Assembly (NCBI RefSeq): GCF_012932375.1
Contig: NZ_JAAIIG010000004.1
Location: 186,001 to 250,000 of the forward strand
Direction of reading: 5' to 3'
Length of the DNA stretch: 64,000 nucleotides
From: Bifidobacterium olomucense
Lineage (GTDB): Bacteria > Actinomycetota > Actinomycetes > Actinomycetales > Bifidobacteriaceae
Within the stretch, counting starts at the first letter, position 1. Every line of letters starts with the position of its first letter. Positions 8,692 through 17,840 of the stretch are shown piece by piece. Below the pieces are notes generated by a model. It made no database searches. It saw nothing but the letters and a program-made list of their open reading frames with translations, and had not been told where the DNA came from. The position numbers were made by a program, and so were the translations under genes.

Positions 8692-9231
8692 GAATCACTC
8701 CTTAATACGCTCCAGGAAGCTTCGCAAAGCTACATATCAGCTGCAAGCAAGGCTATCAGCGCACGGCTACATCCTCGATGCATTGCAGATTATCCGGTGG
8801 CCTGTTGTTCCATAAGATAACTTCATACATTATTCATGAGGCTGATGTTGCGCGAAAGACTCAGGTAAGGCCATCAGTACACGACCGTACCTTTGTTCGT
8901 TCCGCCTGAATCAATGCCGCAAACCGCTTGTCATGATGTGGTCTTTCGGCGATGTGGACGCATATGCTATGCGGGACTGCCCGAATCGTATGGGCACAAC
9001 ATGCGATTTCAGGGCATTTCTCGGTATTGTGCCAGACTCCTTTGTTGCAGGGAATTCTACAGCATCAAAAAATCAAGGATCATGTTGGTACGTTTTCGTA
9101 ATTTCGTATCTTCTCGCCGTTTGTGACGAGATCAGTTGGTACAACGTGTCGATCGGCCATGAACTGTGATGTCGTACCAACTTTTGGCCTATAGCCCGGC
9201 CGGGGCCGCCTCTCATATCCGCGCATACGAC
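8692..9231. other. Long non-coding gap between argG and argH
   Basis: No open frame here has a ribosome site or a recognisable product. The octamer GTTGGTAC occurs at 9084 and 9135 and its reverse complement GTACCAAC at 9174-9181, giving possible stem-loops. Nearer argH, CATGAATAATGTATGAAG (minus strand, 8823-8840) resembles the ARG boxes elsewhere in the cluster but with a longer spacer. I see nothing else. Confidence 0.5.
8823..8840 (-). promoter_or_regulatory. Possible degenerate ARG box upstream of argH
   Basis: The half-sites TGAATA and TATGAA, three bases apart, resemble TGCATA-NN-TATGCA seen before argG and argC. It lies about 130 bp before argH. The match is imperfect. Confidence 0.25.
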
Positions 9232-9258
9232 GAAGCCCCTTCCGGATGGAGGGGGCTT
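9232..9258 (-). terminator. Terminator hairpin after argG
   Basis: GAAGCCCC and GGGGGCTTC pair around a short loop about 30 bp beyond the argG stop. The tail is not T-rich, so efficiency is uncertain. Confidence 0.55.
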
Positions 9259-9286
9259 CACGTCAGATTAGGTTATCGGGCTCGAA

Positions 9287-10525
9287 TCACTCCACAGTGT
9301 TGCTCGGAACTTCAATGCCGTTGCCGAACTTGACGTCGCGCGCGGCGGCCACACGAGACGGCAGACCATAGATGTCGATGAATCCGTTGGAGGACTTGGA
9401 GTCAAAGCTGTCACCGGAATCGTAGGTGGCCAGGTTGTAGTCGTACAACGAGCTGTCGGAACGACGTCCGGTTACCACGGCGCGGCCGCCGTGCAGGGTC
9501 ATGCGAATCTCGCCGGAGACGTACTTCTGGGTGTCCTCGATGAAGGCGTTCAGCGACTGGGTGGCCGGGGAGAACCACTGCGCATCGTAGACCAGCTCGC
9601 CCCAGCGCTTGTCGATGTCACGCTTGATGCGATGCTGTTCGCGCTCCAGGCAGCAGTTTTCAAGTTCCTGATGGGCGGTGATCAGAGCCACAGCGCCCGG
9701 GGCCTCGTACAGCTCACGGGACTTGATGCCAACCAGACGATCCTCGATAAGATCGATACGGCCGATACCCTGAGCGCCGGCGCGGCGGTTCATCTCTTCA
9801 ATGGCCTGCAACGGGGTGACATCACGGCCGTCGATCTTGACCGGAATACCCTGCTTGAACTCGATGACCACTTCATCTTCGACCGGCGGGAAAGCCGGAT
9901 CATCAGTATAGAAGTAGCAGTCCTTGGTCGGACCGTTCCACGGATCCTCCAGGAAGCCGGTCTCGATGGCGCGGCCCCACACGTTCTGATCGATAGAGTA
10001 CGGGGACTTCTCGGTCTGAGTGATCGGCAGCTTGTGCTCCTTGGCGAACGCGATTTCCACGTCGCGGGTCAGCGCCAGATCACGAATCGGGCTGATGGCC
10101 TTCAGGGTCGGGTCAATAGAGGCGATGGACACCTCGAAACGCACCTGATCGTTACCCTTGCCGGTGCAACCGTGGGAAATGGTGTCTGCACCGAACTGGT
10201 GGGCGGCGCGCACAAGGTGCTTGGAGATCAGCGGACGGGAGATGGCGGAAACCAGCGGGTACACACCTTCATACATGGCGTTGGCCTTGAGGGCCTTCAT
10301 GCAGTATTCGTTGGCGAACTCGTCACGGGCATCGACCACGTATGCCTCAACGGCACCGCAGGCAAGAGCACGCTGCTTGATGGTCTCCAAGCTTTCGCCA
10401 CCCTGGCCGACATCGAGGGACACAGCCACAACGTCCTTGCCGGTGCGCTCCTTCAGGTACGAAATGGCGACGGAGGTATCCAAGCCTCCGGAATAGGCCA
10501 GAACAAGACGGTTGTTGTCTGCCAT
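9287..10525 (-). CDS. argG: Argininosuccinate synthase
   Basis: This cytoplasmic enzyme joins citrulline and aspartate with ATP to form argininosuccinate. The PP-loop [12 protein letters not shown] lies at the N terminus (about 8-19), followed by the type I family segments [13 protein letters not shown] and PIRDLALTR. At 412 residues it is close to the usual length. The ATG is preceded by GGAAAGGG. The promoter 40 bp upstream carries an ARG box over its -35 region, so ArgR repression is expected. Confidence 0.97.
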   Translation of the reverse strand: MADNNRLVLAYSGGLDTSVAISYLKERTGKDVVAVSLDVGQGGESLETIKQRALACGAVEAYVVDARDEFANEYCMKALKANAMYEGVYPLVSAISRPLISKHLVRAAHQFGADTISHGCTGKGNDQVRFEVSIASIDPTLKAISPIRDLALTRDVEIAFAKEHKLPITQTEKSPYSIDQNVWGRAIETGFLEDPWNGPTKDCYFYTDDPAFPPVEDEVVIEFKQGIPVKIDGRDVTPLQAIEEMNRRAGAQGIGRIDLIEDRLVGIKSRELYEAPGAVALITAHQELENCCLEREQHRIKRDIDKRWGELVYDAQWFSPATQSLNAFIEDTQKYVSGEIRMTLHGGRAVVTGRRSDSSLYDYNLATYDSGDSFDSKSSNGFIDIYGLPSRVAAARDVKFGNGIEVPSNTVE

Positions 10526-10566
10526 GAATTCCCTTTCCTATTAAGTCAAAAACAAACTGATGCAAG

Positions 10567-10596
10567 TATATACAGACCTATGCATATTTATGCACG
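10567..10596 (-). promoter_or_regulatory. argG promoter with ARG box
   Basis: On the minus strand a -35-like GTGCAT (10590-10595) and a -10 TATATA (10567-10572) are 17 bases apart. The palindrome TGCATATTTATGCA (10581-10594) overlaps the -35 element and fits an ArgR operator. The layout matches the argC promoter. Confidence 0.7.
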
Positions 10597-10657
10597 GCGT
10601 GTTGAGGTCGGGACCGGAATTGGAATACACCTGCGGCGCGTCAACCTAATATCCAAC

Positions 10658-11173
10658 CTACTTGGAAGCCAACGTCAGCAGCCAGTCGCTACGGGATGCG
10701 GCGGCATCGTCATCGGCGCAGATCACCATGACGGTGTCGTCTCCGGCTATGGTACCGAACACGCCGTCCAATGGCTGCTTATCGATCACCGAAGCCACAT
10801 ACTGCGCCGCCCCGGATGGTGTATGTACCACCACCAGATTGCGGGCGGCGGCAACCGAGGTCACCAGCCCGGAGAGCACGCGCGCCATCTGGGCTTCACC
10901 TCGTTGTCCGACTTCATCCCCCTCTGCCGCAGGGGCGGCGCCACGGGCCACGGCATACGCCACAGTGCCATCCTGCAGACGGGTTTTCACCGCATGCATC
11001 TCGTCAAGGTCTCGGCTCAGCGTGGCCTGAGTCACCGCTATGCCCTCGTCGATCAGAATCTTGGACAGCTGCGACTGCGATGTGATGATATGTGTGGCCA
11101 ATGCCTGCTCGATGGCGCTGAGCCTTGCGGCCCGGGTTGCCGGTCGTTGCAGGGACGGAGTGCCTTCACTCAT
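10658..11173 (-). CDS. argR: Arginine repressor
   Basis: ArgR is the hexameric transcription factor that binds ARG boxes with arginine as corepressor. The N-terminal winged helix-turn-helix shows [20 protein letters not shown]. The C-terminal arginine-binding and oligomerisation domain ends with [16 protein letters not shown], whose aspartates bind arginine. The product has 171 residues. I use ATG 11173, which overlaps the argF stop in ATGA; a start 42 bases upstream would lie inside argF. Its place in the operon it controls suggests feedback on its own level. Confidence 0.95.
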   Translation of the reverse strand: MSEGTPSLQRPATRAARLSAIEQALATHIITSQSQLSKILIDEGIAVTQATLSRDLDEMHAVKTRLQDGTVAYAVARGAAPAAEGDEVGQRGEAQMARVLSGLVTSVAAARNLVVVHTPSGAAQYVASVIDKQPLDGVFGTIAGDDTVMVICADDDAAASRSDWLLTLASK

Positions 11174-12135
11174 GCGAGCAGGCTTTCGTCGCCACGAGCC
11201 TTGCCGGTGAGCCACGTCAGCAACGCCTTCTGAGCGTGCAGACGGTTTTCGGCTTCATCCCAGACCACGGACTGCGGCCCGTCGATCACCTCGGCGGTGA
11301 CTTCTTTGCCGCGATAGGCGGGCAGACAATGCTGGAACAACGCGTCCGGCTTGGCCAGCGCCATAAGTTCCGGATTGACCTGATAATCCCAGAACGGCTT
11401 GGAGCGAATCGCATATTCGGCTTCCTCACCCATAGATACCCAAGTGTCGGTAAAGATGCAGTCCGCACCTTCGACAGCGGCCTTAGCGTCAGTAGTCACG
11501 GTGATGGAACCGCCGGTTTCAGCGGCGATGCGCTTGGCATCGGCTACGATGTCCGGACGAGGCAGGTATCCGTAGGGACCGGCCACACGTACGTCCATAC
11601 CGGCTACCGCGCCACCGAGCAGATAGGAGTTGGCCATGTTGTTGGCCGCATCACCCAAGTATGCGATGGTCTGGTTCTTCAGGTTATCTACACCGCCACG
11701 ATGTTCGGCGATGGTCTGGAAATCCGCGAGAATCTGGCAGGGGTGGAAGTCGTCGGTCAACGCATTAACCACCGGATGGGTGGAGTACTTGGCCATCTCT
11801 TCGACACGGTCCTGTCCGAAGGTGCGCCAGACCACGCCATAAGCCATGCGATCAAGTACACGGGCGGTATCGGCCACCGGCTCGCCTCGGCCCAGTTGAG
11901 AACCCGACTTGTCGATAACCAGTGGATAGCCTCCGAGCTCCGCTACGCCGATGGAGAAGCTGGAGCGGGTACGAGTGGAAGGCTTGTCGAACAGCACAGC
12001 TACGGCCTGAGGACCGGCGAACGGCTGCTTGTAGAAACGATTCTCATGGAATTTGATGGCGAGTTCGAGAACCTGCTTCTGCTCCTCGTGCGAGAGATCA
12101 TCATCGCGCAGCATATGGCGCAGTTCTGGGGTCAT
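11170..12135 (-). CDS. argF: Ornithine carbamoyltransferase
   Basis: This enzyme makes citrulline from ornithine and carbamoyl phosphate. The carbamoyl-phosphate motif is [12 protein letters not shown], with HPCQIL further on and the ornithine-binding HCLPAYRG near the C terminus. The 321 residues match anabolic enzymes. AAGGAG precedes the ATG. A hairpin separates it from argD, and it overlaps argR by four bases. Confidence 0.96.
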   Translation of the reverse strand: MTPELRHMLRDDDLSHEEQKQVLELAIKFHENRFYKQPFAGPQAVAVLFDKPSTRTRSSFSIGVAELGGYPLVIDKSGSQLGRGEPVADTARVLDRMAYGVVWRTFGQDRVEEMAKYSTHPVVNALTDDFHPCQILADFQTIAEHRGGVDNLKNQTIAYLGDAANNMANSYLLGGAVAGMDVRVAGPYGYLPRPDIVADAKRIAAETGGSITVTTDAKAAVEGADCIFTDTWVSMGEEAEYAIRSKPFWDYQVNPELMALAKPDALFQHCLPAYRGKEVTAEVIDGPQSVVWDEAENRLHAQKALLTWLTGKARGDESLLA

Positions 12136-12175
12136 GGTCGTGCTCCTTACTATGAAAGTACAGATAATTGCGGCT

Positions 12176-12226
12176 CCGACATCCCGTTTTCGCAGGAATG
12201 TCCTTCGCCGAAAAACGGGATATCGG
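12176..12226 (-). terminator. Intercistronic hairpin argD-argF
   Basis: Arms CCGATATCCCGTTTTTCG and CGAAAACGGGATGTCGG form a long stem with one mismatch around a loop of about 16 bases. It fills the 100-bp gap between argD and argF. Partial termination or RNA processing is plausible. Confidence 0.5.
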
Positions 12227-12239
12227 AGGTGCGAGGAAA

Positions 12240-13535
12240 TCAGTCGTCAGGCAGATCAGCAGGGACGTCTTTCAGTACAGCAACCGCCTGTTCCACGTCC
12301 TCAGGGGTCACGATCAGCGGCGGCGCGAAGCGCAGCGCATCGGGAGCTACGGCATTGACGATGAGCCCGTGTTCGAGGCAGTGATTCATCACCGCATGAG
12401 CGCACGGGTGCTTGAGTTCCACGGCATCAAGCAGACCACGGCCACGTACCGAAACATACAGCGGATTGCCGGTGGCCATGATGCCTTCACGCAACTGCTT
12501 GCCACGTTCTTCCGCATTGGCCACGAGATGCTCATCCTCAATCACGCCAAGCGTGGCAAGGGCGGCCGCGGCACCCAACGGATTGCCCGCGAACGTGGAG
12601 CCATGTGAGCCTGGGGTGAACAGCGCCGCAAGCTTGGCGCCAAAGGCAATCATGCCGCCCATCGGGAAGCCGCCGGCCACGCCCTTGGCGAATGTGACCA
12701 TGTCAGGCTTCACGCCGCCGGCAAGATCCTCACGTTGGAAGGCAAACCAGGAACCGGTACGGCCGATGCCGGTCTGCACCTCATCGATGATGAGCAACGC
12801 GTGATTGATGTCGCAGATCTCACGCACAAACTTGACGTAATCCGCTCCAAGCGGTTTCACGCCCGCCTCGCCTTGGATGAGTTCCAGAATCACCGCGGCA
12901 ACCGGGCCTTTGCCGTATGGCCCCATACCGGTCTGCGCGAAAGCGTCATGCAGGGCGACCTTGTCTCCGGCGCGCACGAATTCGATGTTCGGCACGAGCG
13001 GATCATAAGGCTTGCGAATATTCGGCTTCCAAGTGGCGGAGAGCGCGCCCATCGTACGGCCATGGAAACCATGGGTCATGGCAATGATGCGTGCGGGCTT
13101 GCCGCCCACAGACGGCAATGCCCCCGGCAGAGTGCGACCATAGAGCTTGGCAAGCTTCAGCGCGGCTTCGTTGCCTTCAGCACCGGAGTTGCCGAAGTAG
13201 ACCTTGGATCCTTCGGGAGCGCCGGCAAGCTCGACGAGCTTGGCGGCAAGCTCGATCTGCGGCTCCGATGCAAAGTAGTTGCTGATATGGGCCATACGAC
13301 CGGCCTGTTCGGTTACCGCCTGAACCCACTTGGGATGCGCGTATCCGAGCGAGTTGACGGCGATACCAGCGAGAAAGTCCAGATATTCGTTGCCGTCCAC
13401 ATCCCAGATGTGTGCGCCTTTGCCGTGATCCATCACACGCAACGGCGTGCCGAATACGTTCATATGGACTTGGGAGTACTCCCCCAGCCATTTGCTGTCT
13501 TCAGCACCCAATGTTTCCTTATGCTCAGTAGCCAT
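12240..13535 (-). CDS. argD: Acetylornithine aminotransferase
   Basis: This PLP enzyme of the class III aminotransferase family converts N-acetylglutamate semialdehyde to N-acetylornithine with glutamate. The segments [17 protein letters not shown] and [15 protein letters not shown] are visible, as is the PLP lysine in [14 protein letters not shown]. Length is 431 residues. Its ATG overlaps argB by 11 bases and has GAGGAG upstream. It could also act on succinyldiaminopimelate, as some ArgD proteins do. Confidence 0.96.
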   Translation of the reverse strand: MATEHKETLGAEDSKWLGEYSQVHMNVFGTPLRVMDHGKGAHIWDVDGNEYLDFLAGIAVNSLGYAHPKWVQAVTEQAGRMAHISNYFASEPQIELAAKLVELAGAPEGSKVYFGNSGAEGNEAALKLAKLYGRTLPGALPSVGGKPARIIAMTHGFHGRTMGALSATWKPNIRKPYDPLVPNIEFVRAGDKVALHDAFAQTGMGPYGKGPVAAVILELIQGEAGVKPLGADYVKFVREICDINHALLIIDEVQTGIGRTGSWFAFQREDLAGGVKPDMVTFAKGVAGGFPMGGMIAFGAKLAALFTPGSHGSTFAGNPLGAAAALATLGVIEDEHLVANAEERGKQLREGIMATGNPLYVSVRGRGLLDAVELKHPCAHAVMNHCLEHGLIVNAVAPDALRFAPPLIVTPEDVEQAVAVLKDVPADLPDD

Positions 13536-14481
13536 AAGAGCTCCTCATTTCCAGTCCGTCCTCCGGGACGACCATGGTGCCGATACCAGCGGAGGTGAAT
13601 ATCTCGTTCAGAATCGAATGCGGCTTGCGGCCGTCGATGATATGGGCCTGAGGCACGCCTCCATCAAGAGCTCGCACGCAGGCTTCCATCTTCGGTCGCA
13701 TACCGGATTCCAGATCAGGCAGCATATCGCGCAGATTCTCCACGCCAATACGGCCGATCAAAGAATTCTTGTCCGGCCAATCTGCGTACAGGCCGTCCAC
13801 ATCGGTAAGAATGATCAGCTTGTGGGCACCGACGGCAGCGGCAAGGGCGGCCGCAGCGGAATCGGCGTTCACATTCAGAACCTCGGTGGCATCCTCCTCA
13901 TTAGGGGCCACTGAAGAGACCACCGGAATGCGGCCGGCCGCCACCAGATCCTCCACGGCGGAAGCGTCCACGGAGACCACGTCGCCCACCAGACCGATAT
14001 CGGTAGGCTTGCCATCGATAATCGGCTTGCGTTGCATGGCCGAGAACAATCCACCGTCTTCACCGGACAGTCCGACCGCCAGCGGACCATGCGCGTTAAT
14101 CAAACCGACCAGCTCACGCGAAACCTTGCCCGTCAGCACCATACGCACCACATCCATGGCTTCAGGAGTCGTGACGCGCAAGCCGCCTTTGAACTCGGAC
14201 TTGATGCCCAATGCCTTGAGCATATGGGAGATCTGCGGACCACCGCCATGCACCACAATCGGATGCAGACCTACCTGACGCAGAAAGACCATATCTTCAG
14301 CAAAGCAACGCTTGAGGTTTTCGTCCACCATGGCATTGCCGCCGTATTTGACAACGATGCGCTGACCGGCGAATTCCTCAAGCCAAGGCAGCGCCTCGAT
14401 CAGCACCTCCGCCTTCTGGTCGGCGCGTAGATCGGTATGTACGTCGAAGTGGAACCCAGGTCCCTTCAATTCCGTAGTCAT
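13525..14481 (-). CDS. argB: Acetylglutamate kinase
   Basis: This amino-acid-kinase-fold enzyme phosphorylates N-acetylglutamate. It shows VVKYGGNAM near the N terminus, the [12 protein letters not shown] substrate loop and the C-terminal [21 protein letters not shown]. The 318 residues include a 25-residue N-terminal extension of the type found in arginine-sensitive hexameric enzymes, so feedback inhibition is likely but inferred. AAGGAA precedes the ATG. Confidence 0.96.
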   Translation of the reverse strand: MTTELKGPGFHFDVHTDLRADQKAEVLIEALPWLEEFAGQRIVVKYGGNAMVDENLKRCFAEDMVFLRQVGLHPIVVHGGGPQISHMLKALGIKSEFKGGLRVTTPEAMDVVRMVLTGKVSRELVGLINAHGPLAVGLSGEDGGLFSAMQRKPIIDGKPTDIGLVGDVVSVDASAVEDLVAAGRIPVVSSVAPNEEDATEVLNVNADSAAAALAAAVGAHKLIILTDVDGLYADWPDKNSLIGRIGVENLRDMLPDLESGMRPKMEACVRALDGGVPQAHIIDGRKPHSILNEIFTSAGIGTMVVPEDGLEMRSSYGY

Positions 14482-14533
14482 TCCTAATTATTCCTTGTCT
14501 TCCATCCCCACGAAGGTAAGGGTTCTTGGTGCT

Positions 14534-14602
14534 GGTACCCGTTGCGAGACCGTAGGCTCGGCCGAACGGTCTTGAGCGTGTCGCGCAACGGACACCGGTA
14601 CC
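14534..14602 (-). terminator. Intercistronic inverted repeat argJ-argB
   Basis: An imperfect stem pairs the ends GGTACC/GGTACC, then CGTTGCG/CGCAACG, with an inner AGACCGT/ACGGTCT stem. It occupies most of the gap between argJ and argB and lacks a T tract, which fits an attenuator or processing element. Confidence 0.5.
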
Positions 14603-14625
14603 AAAACCAGACAGCTTTCGCGGAC

Positions 14626-15801
14626 TCAGCTTTCGTAGTCGGCGTTGATATGCACGTACTCATGGGTCAGATCGTCGGTCCAGACCGTGGCCTGAGCGTT
14701 CGACCCGGTATTGAGGTCAATGTCGATATGAACCTCACGCGGCGTCATGTCCACTTCGCTGCGATCTCGACCAGCACCACCGTTCTCGCAAATACGCACG
14801 CCGTTGACATCCACGGTCACCTTTTCGGAATCGTAGGGAGCGACATCTTCGGGCACGGTGCCCAACGAGCTCACGATACGACCCCAATTCGGATCATTGC
14901 CGGAAATGGCGCACTTCAGCAGATTCGACGCTGCCACGGCACGGCCGCAGGCCAGCGCCGCTTCCTCGCTCGTGGCACCGGTGACGGTGATGCGGATGTC
15001 ATGAGAGGCACCTTCACCGTCGCCGATGATCTGGCGGGCCAACGAAGCACAGGCCTCACGTACCAACTTGTTGAATTCGTCCTTGTCCGGCTCCATCCCG
15101 GAAGCACCAGAGGCAAGCAACAGCACAGTATCATTGGTGGACATGCAACCGTCCACGTCGATGCGATTGAAGGAATGCTCGGCGGCGACAGCGAGCGCGG
15201 CCTGCATCTGGCCGGCGGAAACCACGGCATCCGTGGTGATAACGCACAGCATGGTGGCCAGCTGCGGAGCGATCATGCCGGAGCCTTTGACCATACCGCC
15301 GATTTTCCAGCCGTTGGAACCGGTCAGCTCGACGGTTTTTGGCTTGGTATCGGTGGTCATGATCGCATGTGAAGCGTCGGCTCCAGCCTGAGCCGTGTCG
15401 GCAAGATTTTCATAGGCCTTGTCCGCTCCTGCAAGCACATGGTCGAGCGGCAACAGTTCACCAATCAAACCGGTGGAGCATACCGCCACGTCTTCCGGCT
15501 TGGCATTGACCAGTTCGGCCACTTTTTCTGCAGTGGCCTGCGACTGTGCATAGCCTTCCTGACCAGTGCAGGCGTTGGCACCGCCGGAGTTCAGAATCAC
15601 AGCCTTGACATGCCCGTCCGCCACGATCTTGCGGCTCCACTGCACCGGCGCGGCACAGAAACGATTTGAGGTGAATACTCCGGCTGCGGCATCAAGCGGG
15701 CCGTTATTGACGACCAGCGCCAGATCTTTTTTGCCTTCAACTGCGGAAATACCCGCGACCACGCCGGCCGCGGAGAAGCCTTGTGCGAATGTGACGCTCA
15801 C
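14626..15801 (-). CDS. argJ: Bifunctional ornithine acetyltransferase / N-acetylglutamate synthase
   Basis: ArgJ transfers the acetyl group from N-acetylornithine to glutamate, recycling it, and many family members also acetylate glutamate from acetyl-CoA. The proenzyme splits itself before a threonine nucleophile, here in KGSGMIAPQLATMLC. DVDGCMSTNDTV lies in the beta chain. The 391 residues match the family. It overlaps argC by ATGA. Whether it is mono- or bifunctional cannot be read from the sequence; no separate argA is seen here. Confidence 0.96.
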   Translation of the reverse strand: MSVTFAQGFSAAGVVAGISAVEGKKDLALVVNNGPLDAAAGVFTSNRFCAAPVQWSRKIVADGHVKAVILNSGGANACTGQEGYAQSQATAEKVAELVNAKPEDVAVCSTGLIGELLPLDHVLAGADKAYENLADTAQAGADASHAIMTTDTKPKTVELTGSNGWKIGGMVKGSGMIAPQLATMLCVITTDAVVSAGQMQAALAVAAEHSFNRIDVDGCMSTNDTVLLLASGASGMEPDKDEFNKLVREACASLARQIIGDGEGASHDIRITVTGATSEEAALACGRAVAASNLLKCAISGNDPNWGRIVSSLGTVPEDVAPYDSEKVTVDVNGVRICENGGAGRDRSEVDMTPREVHIDIDLNTGSNAQATVWTDDLTHEYVHINADYES

Positions 15802-16892
15802 GGTGCTACTCCAATCTTGGTCAGGCCTGCATCCTCTGGCAGCCCCAATGCGACATTCAGTGACTGTACCGCTTGACCGGCAGTACCACGGTTGAGGTTA
15901 TCAATAGCTGAAAATGCGTACAGACGCTGAGACTTGCGATCGACCACGACTTGCAGATGAGCCGCGTTGGAGCCGATCACATTGCCGGTCGCCGGCAACA
16001 TGCCTTCCGGCAGCAACACCATGAAGTCCTGGCCTTCGTATGCCTTGGTCCATACCGCGCGAATATCCTCGTCGCTCATCGCCAAAGCCTTTTCACTCAA
16101 GCGAGCGGAGACCGTTGCCAGGATGCCACGGGACATCGGTGCCAGAATCGGCGTGAAGCCAAGTGTGAATTCGCTGGCAGCCGCGGCGTTCTTCCCGGCG
16201 GCATGGGCGAAGTTCTGCAAGATCTCGGGAATATGACGGTGCGTGCCGCCCACTGAATACGGCAATGCCGACTGCAATGCTTCCGAGGCGAGCAGGTTCG
16301 TGCGCTTCAGATTCTTACCGGCACCGGAGTATCCGACCACCAGATCAGCCACGATATCGGTCGGTTCGATCAGACCTTCCGCAATGCCGGGATGCAGTGC
16401 CAACGTGGTCGCCGTAACGTTGCATCCGGGACCGGCGATGCGCTTGGTACCGGGCAAGGCTTCGCGCTGACGTACGTATTCACCGGCCTCATTTTTACCG
16501 GTGATGAGCTCCGGCATGCCATATGTCCAGTGCTCGTAAAAATCACCGCCGTAGAACTCATCCCACGCATGGCGTTCTTCAAGACGGTGGTCGGCACCTA
16601 AATCCACCACCACGGCATTCGGGTCCAACCGGGATGCCAGCTTGCCGGAAGCTCCGTGCGGCAGGGCAAGGATAATCACGTCATGGCCGTTGAGCACTTC
16701 CGGCGTGGTGTCTTCCACAACCAGCCCGGCCAGCTGCGGGATATGCGGCATATGTTTCGCCATGGAATCCCCCACCGAGGAATGTCCGGCCACACAGGTC
16801 ACCTCAAAATCGGGGTGTGCCGCCAAAATACGCAACGCCTCGCCGCCTGCATAGCCTGTGGCACCCGCCACAGCCACTGTATATTTCGCCAT
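15798..16892 (-). CDS. argC: N-acetyl-gamma-glutamyl-phosphate reductase
   Basis: This NADPH-dependent enzyme reduces N-acetylglutamyl phosphate to the semialdehyde. The NADP-binding motif VAGATGYAGGE lies near the N terminus, and the catalytic cysteine lies in GPGCNVTAT. Two ATGs compete: 16898 abuts its ribosome site, whereas 16892 lies six bases from AAAAGAG, so I chose the latter (364 residues). It is the first gene of the argCJBDFR operon and follows an ARG-box promoter. Confidence 0.95.
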   Translation of the reverse strand: MAKYTVAVAGATGYAGGEALRILAAHPDFEVTCVAGHSSVGDSMAKHMPHIPQLAGLVVEDTTPEVLNGHDVIILALPHGASGKLASRLDPNAVVVDLGADHRLEERHAWDEFYGGDFYEHWTYGMPELITGKNEAGEYVRQREALPGTKRIAGPGCNVTATTLALHPGIAEGLIEPTDIVADLVVGYSGAGKNLKRTNLLASEALQSALPYSVGGTHRHIPEILQNFAHAAGKNAAAASEFTLGFTPILAPMSRGILATVSARLSEKALAMSDEDIRAVWTKAYEGQDFMVLLPEGMLPATGNVIGSNAAHLQVVVDRKSQRLYAFSAIDNLNRGTAGQAVQSLNVALGLPEDAGLTKIGVAP

Positions 16893-16935
16893 ACTCATCT
16901 CTTTTCAACTGATGGTTCCCGCACGAGTATACGCG

Positions 16936-16966
16936 ATTATGCAGACTATTGCATAGTTATGCAATA
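16936..16966 (-). promoter_or_regulatory. argC promoter with ARG box
   Basis: The minus strand shows -35 TTGCAT (16959-16964) and -10 CATAAT (16936-16941), 17 bases apart. The near-perfect palindrome TATTGCATAGTTATGCAATA (16947-16966) covers the -35 region and spacer. A weaker second half-site (TATGCA, 16938-16943) overlaps the -10. Confidence 0.8.
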
Positions 16967-16976
16967 GGCGTGTTGA

Positions 16977-16995
16977 CATACGGATATCCGGATAT
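16977..16995. promoter_or_regulatory. Palindrome ATATCCGGATAT upstream of argC
   Basis: A perfect 12-bp palindrome at 16984-16995 is preceded by CATACGG. The 11-mer CATACGGATAT recurs at 53030-53040 before the aminotransferase gene. It may be an operator for an unknown regulator. Confidence 0.35.
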
Positions 16996-17077
16996 ACAAG
17001 CGCGAATACAACAATGGCGCACGACAAAACGTGCGCCAGAAATCAATCGGGAATCAATGCCGCCGAGCGGCTATGCA

Positions 17078-17767
17078 TCACGCGGAAAGAGAGTCGCCGG
17101 TAGAACCCGTACCGCCGCCATTGCCCAGCATCTGCTGCAGCGCTTCCTGATAAAGCGTCGAAGGATCGATGCCATTCATCGTCAGCCAGATTACAGCAAT
17201 GGTGTACAGCACGTTGATCACCAACGCGGCCACCGCCAAGCCGAACCCCTTCATGTGGAAGGTGCGGGTTCGCCACATGGCCACTGCGCCCATCAGTCCG
17301 GAAAGCACCGGGACAGGGAAGAACAGGGCCAGTACAAATGAAATAATCGCATACGAATCCCAATGACCGTACAAAGGATTCTGGTTGGGATCATTCATAT
17401 CGATACCACGGTAGTAATGCGGCTGATATGTACCGTTTTGCGCACCATTCGGCGTATTCGCCGCTCCCCAACCGTATGAGGGACCGGTTGAGGAGCCGTA
17501 TCCGGAACCGTTGGCATAACCGGAACCGTTGGCTGGACTCTGGGATCCGGGGTAGCCGCCGGGATGGTAGTTGGCCGACGACTGCTGCCGAACAGCATCG
17601 ACGCCGCGAACGTCGCCCTGTGCCGCTTCGGCATGCTGTTTGCTGTCAGGTTCAGGAGCGCCATAAATATACGGGTTGTAATTAGGCCCGTACTGGCCAG
17701 CCATGGCACCGTATTCAGGCTGCTTGTACTGCCCGTACTGCGGCGTGTGCTGTTCCGACTGGCTCAT
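17078..17767 (-). CDS. DUF4190-like membrane protein
   Basis: The first 135 residues are a disordered tail rich in Gly, Tyr, Gln, Pro and Asn (GSGYANGSGYG). Two membrane helices follow at about 140-162 and 178-200, of the DUF4190 type (SYAIISFVLALFFPVPVLSG and GFGLAVAALVINVLYTIAVI), then a short glycine-rich end. AAGGAG lies four bases before the ATG. The function of this family is unknown; the tail suggests interaction with cytoplasmic partners. It lies between pheT and argC and is probably separated from pheT by the hairpin at 17.8 kb. Confidence 0.85.
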   Translation of the reverse strand: MSQSEQHTPQYGQYKQPEYGAMAGQYGPNYNPYIYGAPEPDSKQHAEAAQGDVRGVDAVRQQSSANYHPGGYPGSQSPANGSGYANGSGYGSSTGPSYGWGAANTPNGAQNGTYQPHYYRGIDMNDPNQNPLYGHWDSYAIISFVLALFFPVPVLSGLMGAVAMWRTRTFHMKGFGLAVAALVINVLYTIAVIWLTMNGIDPSTLYQEALQQMLGNGGGTGSTGDSLSA

Positions 17768-17797
17768 GGCGCTCCTTCATGGTTTCAGATATCGATA

Positions 17798-17835
17798 AGG
17801 CTCCCCCTTCTTCTTACGTTCCGAGGGGGGAGCCT
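17798..17835 (-). terminator. Terminator hairpin after pheT
   Basis: AGGCTCCCCCC pairs with GGGGGAGCCT around an 18-base loop directly after pheT. The tail is TATCGATATC, so termination may be partial. Confidence 0.6.
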
Positions 17836-17840
17836 ATGGC

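Noticed and set aside
8893..9169. Small open frames in the argG-argH gap
   Set aside because: No ribosome site, no domain and composition unlike neighbours.
9491..11233. Plus-strand open frame of 580 residues
   Set aside because: It lies antisense to argG and argR, whose families are certain.
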